Shown here: piece after piece, positions 56,130 through 64,000 of the stretch
How positions within the stretch are numbered: position 1 is the stretch's first letter
Layout: the number at the start of each line of letters is the position of its first letter
From: Urechis unicinctus
Lineage: Eukaryota > Annelida > Polychaeta > Xenopneusta > Urechidae
DNA length: 64,000 bases
Direction: 5' to 3'
NCBI GenBank assembly: GCA_034190875.2
Contig: CM067344.1
Coordinates: 18,616,612 to 18,680,611 of the forward strand
Program-made: the position numbers and the translations under genes
Notes under the pieces: model-generated
Database searches by the model: none
The model's input: the letters and a program-made list of their open reading frames with translations, nothing else
Told to the model about the DNA's origin: nothing

Positions 56130-57388
56130 AGGAATTCATGGTGTTCACGATAGATCAGGAGGTTTAAATCCTTTATATTGTGCCACTTCACTGGGGAATC
56201 CCTTCCTGATCTGTGCCACAGCACACGCTGGTAGTGGAACTCTGATGTGCTTCCCGAGATATCCCAACACCATTTCACCAGTTGTTTGTAAGCTGTATAC
56301 CTGTACCGCCTGGAATCATACATTTGGAAATTATTGGAACATATGTTCAATAAACCAAGCTTAGTATAAACAACTTTAAACTTGATAAAGGATCAATAAT
56401 CCACTCACTTGTGCATAGCTTGTTCCCCACCATTACTGTACCTTTGTATATATGACTGATATGCAACTCTTGAGTGCCCAAGGATTGAGACACACCCCAT
56501 CAAATCCGGGGTGATGTATGATGCATGTGACAGGAGTGTCATGCAGTTCATTTGATTCATTGAGTGTCAGCCATCACTTTTTTACCTGAGGGATTTCCTG
56601 ACAGCACACACATTCTGTGGCGGTGAGCATTTGCGTGCAGTGAGAGCAATTACACCTGAAAGAATACAACAGCATATGTCACATTATTATGTTTCAACAG
56701 TACTTTTTCAAATATTTTAAGATTTTTCAAAGTGTTCTGATATAACATCTTTGTCATTGATGGAATTTAATTGTGGAAAATGTATTCAACATGTCAAATG
56801 GTCTTAGCTATGGATATTTGTACATACTTTAATAAAATAACCTTTCAGCATTTTACTTGTTGCAACGCGTAACTCCTATCTAAACGGTAAACACCGAAAC
56901 GTGAATGATTATCTAAACAAAATGCTCGGTAGCTGAAGGGAAAGAGCCCAGTAGAGCTGTAAATATCAATGACAATAGACTATACCGTCTATCCATGTCG
57001 TCTTTGAATATGATGCTAACCGATAGTATGTAGTCAAGGTTAGAGACGGGCGCTTAATGACCTCAATCAGGTTTAATCAAATTACAATGTGTGATAATCG
57101 CGTGATCGGATCAAAATTGTTTATTTACCAGGAATCGATGCACAGCTGCAGTCGATTTTCTTCTTGTGGGTCTTCCTCTGACGGCTCCGCCCACATCAAT
57201 GCGCCGGGATCCTCTTCGTGCTCCGGTTCAAACTGATACGGTTTAATCTCAGGTTCTTTATCAATTTGATCTGTTGTTGACTCTGACGGAGCATTGCAGT
57301 CAATTTCATCCTCGAGGTAAACCGCAAATTCATCGAAATCGTCGTTAAAACTATCCGTATCACTCAAACACTCCTCTGCGGACGCCAT
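56130..57388 (-). pseudogene. P2X7-like zinc-domain protein in the Kolobok
   Basis: Exon 1, 57388-57129, starts MASAEECLSDTDSF and has KPYQFEPEHEEDPGAL, typical of transposon-linked P2X7-C-terminal-like proteins. Exon 2, 56655-56586, joins in frame (W|CNCSHCTQMLTATECVCC) and gives the Cys cluster. Then CIIHHPGFDGVCLNPWALK (near 56500) and, one frame away, VAYQSYIQRYSNGGEQ, and finally RYRYTAYKQLVKWCWD (near 56310-56260). This domain occurs at the cytoplasmic C-terminus of vertebrate P2X7 receptors and as a free domain in many animal elements. Broken by one frameshift in the third exon. Confidence 0.65.
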
Positions 57389-57763
57389 TGTCGCTGTGAA
57401 CTCGGTCAACTGCTTTTGTTATGTCACACTCGCGCGACCTTGACCCCGCCAATTTGCGCAGCACGGCGCGACATGGAATAAAAAAAAATCGTTTTAGTGG
57501 CCCTTTAAGTTTGAAAACGCGTAGGAAAGCCGTCTGATACACGTGCAACGCTAAACATGGTCCCAAATTGAGGTGACAACTAAGGGGGTTTCCACGATTT
57601 TACCCAACCAAATCTCAGTAAATGATGTCACAATTTGCAAAACAGTTGAAAAAATTAATGTTTATGTATGCATACTTCAAACCAAGTGCGCCGTACTGGG
57701 AACGAAGTACGCACCTCGATCGAGGTACGTACTTCCTTCTGCGGTCGTCTTTGACATGTGTAG

Positions 57764-58140
57764 GGCTAATTCTGCTACAGGTTTCTCCCCAAATATGATG
57801 TTTGTTGGGAAGGAAAGTACGGAAACCGGTAGACATGGTGGCAGCCTCCTCTGCCGAAGCGGGGTCAAATGAGTCCCTTCCGGGGTATGAGCTGACTTTG
57901 CGAGAGCGACTTGTTTGCGAACAAGCAAGGAAACAGTACAATCGCAAGGCACATGCCACGAGTTATTCCAAAGGGGATGGTATAGCAGTATGTAAAGGAT
58001 AGGAAACGTACCGGTAAAGGTGAAGAAGTTCATGTCCTTCTTTTGACGGCCATTACTCGAGGGTGTACGTGATTCAGATAGGAACTAGAGGTTAACGTTC
58101 ACCACGACGATTTGAAGGCAAGCGTGTCACGGGATGGGGT
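57764..58140 (+). pseudogene. Second Gypsy integrase, C-terminal part
   Basis: Begins ANSATGFSPNMM and continues (another frame) VRKPVDMVAASSAEAGSNE, LPGYELTLRERLV, YNRKAHATSYSKGDGI, then VHHDDLKA-like wording near 58100. This is the usual C-terminal tail of Gypsy integrases and belongs with 51445-52880. Confidence 0.75.
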
Positions 58141-59574
58141 AAGGGCAAATTGGAATTCCCAAGATACTGTTCCACTGTGGGAAACTCGAATGAGAATGAC
58201 TTGAGCAATCGAATGACATCTGTCCAGAGAAGATGAAGCGGTTGGTATTAGACATGACCTGGTGGTAGCACCGACGGTGGTTTTGCCGCCAAATTCTTTG
58301 GAAAGCACGAGTTGAGACGAATACGTGTTTCCCGCTCAGCCTCTGGTTTCGCGCCAAATCTAGAAGTTTTGGGCGGTGATGTGTCAGCTGGGGCTGATCT
58401 AGACCACTCTCCATGGCAGACATGCTTGACATTATGTTGTAACATCGCCACATAAATTAATTGAAACACTTTGGACTTCAAAGTCTCGGAGTTAATGATA
58501 CATTCCACCACAGGCAATATAACTTCGGAGGATGGCAATGAAACTGGTCAACACTATAAAAAAAAATCTGATCCGCGCTGGGTGACAGAGGCTTTGTAAT
58601 TAATGCTCTTGTTGCGAGCAGTACAACGCCACATGTGCGAACCCGTTTCCTTGTATAGCTATACCCAAGGCTGTTCACCGAGCAGACCTTCATACGATTG
58701 GTGGCGTTGGTCACTATGGTGCTCGGGTGAACCAGTAGTGATTTCAGCGACAGGGCCTGGGTCGGCAATGGAAGATTCATTGTGGTGAGGAGAATTGGCA
58801 ATGGTTGGCCAAAACAATTCATTATTACAAGAAAAGTACTTCTTATCTTAATATGGACCGTTTAGATCTACAAACATGTCTTTTATGATTTGACTCAGAG
58901 TAGCGTTTGTGTAAACGAAGTAACATATTTGGGAACATATTCACAAGCATTATCATAATCATTTAGATTATTACTTCGATTTTCACCGTCATAACCAAGC
59001 AGTCGCAGCGAGACAATTTGGTTTGGCATAAGAGCCGCTTGGGGCGTAACTGTAAAGCAATGCACGCCTGAGGCAAGCGATACTGCGCGAGTTTGACCTC
59101 TGCAAATACATTCTCTGATAACATCGTTGAGCTGACGATATATATTTCGTTATGAAACTGTAACTATGTTATGCTGAAGGTAGATGTCCCGTTATGACAA
59201 CGTTTGTTCTCATGCGGGTGCGAAATGCGAATCCCCGCTGAACGAGGGTTCACTGCCCCTGACGACTTGATAGTACTCAGCGCAAAAGCTTCAATGTTGA
59301 CGATTTATCAGTTTGCTCGCTCGTTAATAATTTTTGATATCATCAGAAGAAAAATCTTGCCATGGTACTAAAATATAACTTCTCTCATGTGACCACCGTT
59401 GGGACTTAGCAAGCCAAATAGGTCATAACTGCGGGGTGGACGTCTAAGTGGGGTCTATTTCACGTGTAAAGTGCCAGGAATTCGAAAAACGCGACTAGGT
59501 AAAAATGGACGTAATAGCGGAGTGGTCACCTTAGTGAGGTGATCCATTGGCGAGGTTCCAATTTGGTTATAGCA
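58141..59574. other. No gene recognised
   Basis: The first part may be the 3' end and LTR of the second Gypsy element, but I found no repeated copy within the window to define it. Confidence 0.35.
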
Positions 59575-60003
<429 letters not shown>

Positions 60004-61026
60004 CAGTAATAGTTGCACAAGCGTAATTAATATTTTCACAAAAGAAGCAGTCATTGTTCGTAATTCGTGCGGCAAACCGTCTGTTTTGCCAGTTGGGAAA
60101 CTATTTTCCAATACACAACAGTTCGATCTTCCATTCTATGCATTCCTGCGTTTGTCGCTATCACACATCGGGCTGCAGCAGCCGGTGATAACGACTTGGC
60201 TACTAACCGAGTCTTATCAGACCATCATGCAGGATTAGCTGCACGGCCCACCGATGATAATTCTCCTGATAAGAAGTGAAAAGGCGTGCATGAAAATGAT
60301 ATGGTCAGCTGTAAGTGAAAAGAATTCGGGATCATCTCAACTAAGCACCAGGGTCGCCTCAGTTCGTTTGCGTACCTGGATTTGCATATTGAGCCATAAC
60401 TTTACTCTATTTTGTTGATTGAAATTAATATTGAGTGTTACAAATGTGAATGGCCGGATGGTGGTCAAGAAAAGAATGATCAAGTATGTGTAGCATTCAG
60501 CAGTAACCCACACTGAATGGAATTTTGTTCAGATATTTTTTGGCTGGTGACATTACACAGGCTGGACAGACCGTCAGCCTAAATGATATGACATTTTTGG
60601 CTAATTAACATATTCATTGTTCATTATTGACCGACAGTAGACAGCATGGAGAATTATAATAATCGTCAAATCAATCAAGTTACATGCGAGCTGATTTTTC
60701 ATGGCTCTACCTCCATGATCGAAAAAAAACCCCTAATCTAGGATAAGTTAGTCCCTCATATATATTAGCCTTACAGATATATAAAGATTTAAGTTAGAGA
60801 CTAAGAAGTAGAAGGGGCATTTTAAGACTTGAGTGCCTGTTCATGAACATATTTGCTCTTGAAACATATATAACTTAAAGTCACACAACACTTTTCCTTC
60901 GATTACAGAGGGTGTTATTTTGAATTGATAATAACGAATTCTACATCGCAAAATAAATGAACGAATAATCCATCTTGGAGACGAAAAAAGTTCAAAAACA
61001 CAGTTATGGTACAACACACTTTAGCA
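60004..61026. other. Intergenic, nothing recognised
   Basis: No coding or repeat structure that I can support. Confidence 0.4.
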
Positions 61027-61823
61027 TAGCTCCGGCCGAACGGTAATATAAATATATACCGTTCTGATGCAACATTATACGCGCGTCGGCGAAAACGCGT
61101 TTGGGTTGAAGTGCTACTCTGCGCATCTAGAAAATTACATATATCAAGAGCCTATGCGCACCAAAAACTTACCCCCACTCGACACTATTCTTCAATAAAT
61201 ACCATCGATATATCTTTTCCGAAAAATCGCGATACGATGTCTGCCATTTTGAAAAATATTAATTCCCGCGATTTCCCGCATTGCCTTAGCATCCCGGGGG
61301 TGGGGGGGGGGGGGCACTTGCCATAACTCGGATAGGGGTGTGCCGCGGGACCTCGAAAACCCGTACCCGTTGTACAAGTTGAGAAAGGCAAAAAGTATAT
61401 CCTGTCGTACAAGGTATTATGCGAATGTATAACCCGTCGTACAAGTCAAGAGGCCGAAAAAACATGTCCCTTCGCGCGGCACATGTATACTATCTCTATA
61501 CACTTAAGTGCCCCCCGGGCTTAGCATGAGACTTCGTCATTCTGAGCATGCGCAATGCCCGTGGTCTTGAACTTGATAACAAACATGTTGCTGTGTTTCT
61601 GACTTTTTATCGCTTCCCAAATTGATCGAGCTATAAATAATTACCATGGATGAAATCCCCTGCCGAAAGGGGATAAAATTTTCTGTAAAACATCATTGCA
61701 TTCTATAACTCTATAACTTGGATATGTTTGGTGTTTGGTAGTTGTCTGAATCGATCTCAAAATGTTTACATTGCGTCGTTTTCAGAAAGAGTAAGACGTC
61801 TACTCAGACGTCTTGTAGGGCTA
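61027..61823 (+). mobile_element. R1 repeat, long copy 3 (complete)
   Basis: Starts TAGCTCCGGCCGAACGG with the hairpin GAACGGTA ... TACCGTTC around the AT core, and ends with the stem-loop AAGACGTCTACTCAGACGTC followed by TTGTAGGGCTA. Contains a G-run MITE. It is the most divergent of the long copies. Confidence 0.8.
61302..61516. mobile_element. G-run MITE, copy in R1
   Basis: A G-run plus CACTTG at the left, CTTAAGTGCCCCCC at the right; inner sequence shared with 37062-37274. Confidence 0.75.
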
Positions 61824-62857
61824 ACTTTAGCACTGCTGTAGGATGGTACACTGGCCAAGACCACAGACACTCGAGTCTTAAAACACCCCAACTCTCTGAT
61901 GACAATTATATCAGCAATCAGATATATGGGGCGTTTTAGGACTCGAACGCCTGAGGCCAAGCCCATAATTCTGCATAAATGATTTTTCCCTTCAAACATA
62001 TGTGTTTAGGTCAGGCGGATACTGTTCGCTGTTGCTTTTGGCTTCTTTGTCAGATACATTTGGGTTTAACAATAATTCACCTTGGAGCGGTCGCCCTAAT
62101 CAACTGCAGTGTATATATTTACAGAGTATAAACGTCTGGTACTTGACAAAACTTGTCTTTTTTAACCTACCTAAATATATAGCGCAACAGTGATTTGCCA
62201 GCTATTTGCCACGCGCCGCTAACTTCATCGGTACCGTACCCTAAAGCAGCCAGAAACCAACTCTGGTATATATTCGTGGAATGCACTCGAGGCAAAGGAA
62301 TCGGCGAGTGATCATCGGTCATTGGTGACGGATGTTTTCTAGCCTAAATTAGCTGTCTGGCTGGAACAATGTCGCACCATAGTTCCTGCATTTTTCCAGA
62401 TGTGAAACTTTTTGAGAAAGATAATTTATTCTACCAGAAATGGTAATATCAGAAACTAATTGTTTGGTCAATAAAATGTGACATTGGCTAATTTACAGAA
62501 CAAACTAACAACACTTATTATATAAATGTAATTTGTGGTACAAAATTCAAGCTTATTTTCGCCATCTCCTCTCACTCGATTCCTCTCTACCATCGTCAAC
62601 AAGTCAGTAAGCATACGACACACAGGACCCTGTATTATCATGCGCTGATAAACCTCGTTCATATCATCAGCTTCAGATAACGGCAATGTCCTATACTAGA
62701 CCAGTGACACTCCTAATCTTACTCCAGTAGAGAGGATGACTAGTGAAGAGCCAAGACTACTTCTAGTCACACGTCTGGACACATTATCTGTGCCGTTAGA
62801 CATCCGTGGCTCGGCAGATTGACTTCCCAGTTGCGAATTATTTTTGAGGAAATCAAC
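61824..62857. other. Upstream region of the 62858 gene
   Basis: Probably contains its promoter and 5' UTR. I see no decisive TATA or initiator. Confidence 0.35.
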
Positions 62858-63740
62858 ATGAATGCAGTCGATTCTACCACCAGAGTGCGCATCGAGATAG
62901 ACGCTGGTTTGTGTTTGAGAGTAAGTGAGAATTTAGCTCAACGTCTGCAACGTTTTGGAATAGGTCGTCATATGAGCAGCGGTCGAGGTCAAAATGAGTC
63001 GACGTCATCTGTCAACGACAATGTAACATCAGCATCGTCTAACGGTGTTCATGACAACGGTAAATGCAGCGACGCAGCATCGACGGTAGCCGACGAGCCG
63101 CCAGATTCAACTCAAAGTGATAATCAATATCAAGATCTGCTTCCGAGATCCCGGATAGATAGTGACTCAATTGAAGGCTGTGCATCCGCGGCTGCTAATA
63201 CGACGAGTTACTGTCCCTCGCAGGACCAAGTGTCCACTGTTGTCAGTGCCACGAACTCGGTGGACGAGGAAGAGGTCACTCGACATGACGAACGCAATGA
63301 CGGTCATCCTATCGGAGAGGAAGCTATTAAGTACAAGAAGCGAGCGAGACGAAGCAGTTCCTTTGTAGATCCTCCTTCTTGGTTACACCACCGGGCATCC
63401 GAGCTTAACCCAACAGATGAAACGAAAAGTCCTAAGTCGAAATCCAGACGACGTTTCTTGCGTTGGCCATTGCGATCACGTGACGACATCGCTTTTAACA
63501 GCAGTAGGGCGAGTAGCGATGATGATGCCAGCTTGTCTGGAGATCCGATTGCTCCATGGAGTCCCTCCTCTACAAGGACCTCTATGAGGACCGTCTCCTC
63601 CTCCCCGCCCCCACTGTGCCTTCACATCCCTCGAGTCTCGCGGAACAAGGATAATCTCCAGAGAACTGACTCCCTGAGGAAGAAACTCCTAAAGAAGTCG
63701 TCGAACTCTGCCAGCCCCAAGCTGAGCCCAACCAGGCAAG
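62858..63740 (+). CDS. First coding exon of an unidentified host gene
   Basis: The ATG at 62858 (context CAACATGAATG) opens 294 codons without a stop, ending at CAG GCAAG|GTGAGC, a consensus donor. A short ordered start (TRVRIEIDAGLCLRVSENLA) is followed by a Ser/Asp/Asn-rich, mostly disordered region, a basic patch (KSKSRRRFLRWPLRSRDD) and a Ser/Pro-rich part (SPPPLCLHIPRVSRNKDN, LRKKLLKKSSNSASPKLSP). The basic-Ser pattern suggests a signalling or cytoskeletal scaffold with phosphorylation sites, but I do not recognise the family. The rest lies outside the window. Confidence 0.65.
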
Positions 63741-64000
63741 GTGAGCAGGTCAGTTGGACCTAATCGTGCTTTAGACACATTGATACATTAAGACAAATTG
63801 TTTACGGATCTCTTCCGCGTTCTTCATTAAGTTCATTGTTGAAACGAAATATAAAAAATCAGACAGACATTGCTCATAGATACACACCCAAGCATAATAC
63901 AGATCATCTCGCCCACGAAGTTTCCAATACGCCGTGTTTGTACTTTGTATCTTGTTGTTTGATTTTCAACTGAATGCGATATGTTGTAATGTGTTAGTGG
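63741..64000 (+). other. Start of the following intron
   Basis: Begins GTGAGCAGGTCAG. Nothing coding is recognised up to the window end. Confidence 0.5.

Larger units (their letters stand above)
54259..57504. mobile_element. Kolobok-like transposon with TTAA sites
   Basis: AGGGCCACTAAAA at the left and its reverse complement at the right, with TTAA on both flanks (54255-54258, 57505-57508). TTAA duplication plus a THAP-containing protein is the Kolobok pattern (piggyBac also uses TTAA but has no THAP). The 3,246-bp element carries a THAP/transposase-like gene on plus and a P2X7-like zinc gene on minus, converging near 56.1 kb. Confidence 0.8.
53675..57758. mobile_element. TIR element inserted in R1, carrying a Kolobok
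   Basis: Left end CAGGTCGCAG...CGCAGAAGGAAGTACGTACC, right end its imperfect reverse complement; the shared inner TIR extends to the GTACTGGGAACG / CGTTCCCAGTAC words. TGTAG flanks both sides (53670-53674, 57759-57763). Without the Kolobok inside it is about 840 bp and has no gene, so it is non-autonomous. Superfamily unknown; a 5-bp duplication is not decisive. Confidence 0.75.

Noticed and set aside
57615-58033. Minus-strand frames of 110-118 residues
   Set aside because: They are antisense to the Gypsy integrase C-terminal region and the TIR of the 53675-57758 element.

Overview
This is a eukaryotic, almost certainly animal, nuclear window. It has intron-rich genes with canonical GT/AG splice sites, no operons, microsatellites, and dense, nested transposable elements. 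The clearest host gene is a VEPH1/melted orthologue, which is restricted to animals. A 425-bp SINE with an (ACTC)n tail and three more copies of its tail resemble repeats I associate with gastropod molluscs, so I lean to a lophotrochozoan, probably a mollusc (moderate to low confidence).

Layout. 1-2.6 kb: intergenic DNA with small hairpin elements and a TA-flanked MITE. 2.7-8.5 kb: a decayed Ty3/Gypsy element whose gag is split by a 1.4-kb MULE with a 10-bp target duplication. 8.6-9.6 kb: the last two exons of an unidentified gene and a duplicated 3' flank. 9.9-13.6 kb: palindromes, MITEs and AT microsatellites. 14.46-20.78 kb (minus): VEPH1/melted; 13 coding exons stay open over 1,119 codons, one junction being an apparent 31-nt intron. 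23.4-30.6 kb: decayed Polinton/adintovirus-like element A (protein-primed type PolB, retroviral-type integrase, candidate capsid, small genes). 30.96-36.72 kb: two convergent, apparently undamaged multi-exon genes, a Ulp1/SENP-like (C48) protease and a SWIM zinc-finger protein. 36.8-37.6 kb: a copy of a hairpin-ended repeat (called R1 here). 38.2-46.9 kb: element B, a second decayed relative of A in the same orientation, hit by a SINE and a 648-bp foldback element. 47.6-48.4 kb: zinc-finger/PHD relic. 49.3-50.1 kb: second long R1 copy. 51.4-58.1 kb: a four-layer nest: Gypsy pol, interrupted by R1, interrupted by a TIR element with a 5-bp duplication, interrupted by a Kolobok-like transposon (TTAA sites) that carries a THAP gene and a P2X7-like gene. 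59.6-60.0 kb: trinucleotide microsatellite. 61.0-61.8 kb: third long R1 copy. 62.86-63.74 kb: first coding exon of an unidentified gene running out of the window.

How the parts work together. In elements A and B the PolB, integrase and candidate capsid genes run on the minus strand and a second set runs on the plus strand, from short divergent intergenic gaps. Each copy has lost different parts: A keeps the integrase C-terminal half and a full N-terminal capsid region, B keeps the integrase N-terminal half, the PolB motif A region and more plus-strand genes. Neither can be functional as read. The C48/SWIM pair is the only mobile-element-like or domesticated gene set here without visible damage. 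All names rest on motif recognition by eye; no searches were run.
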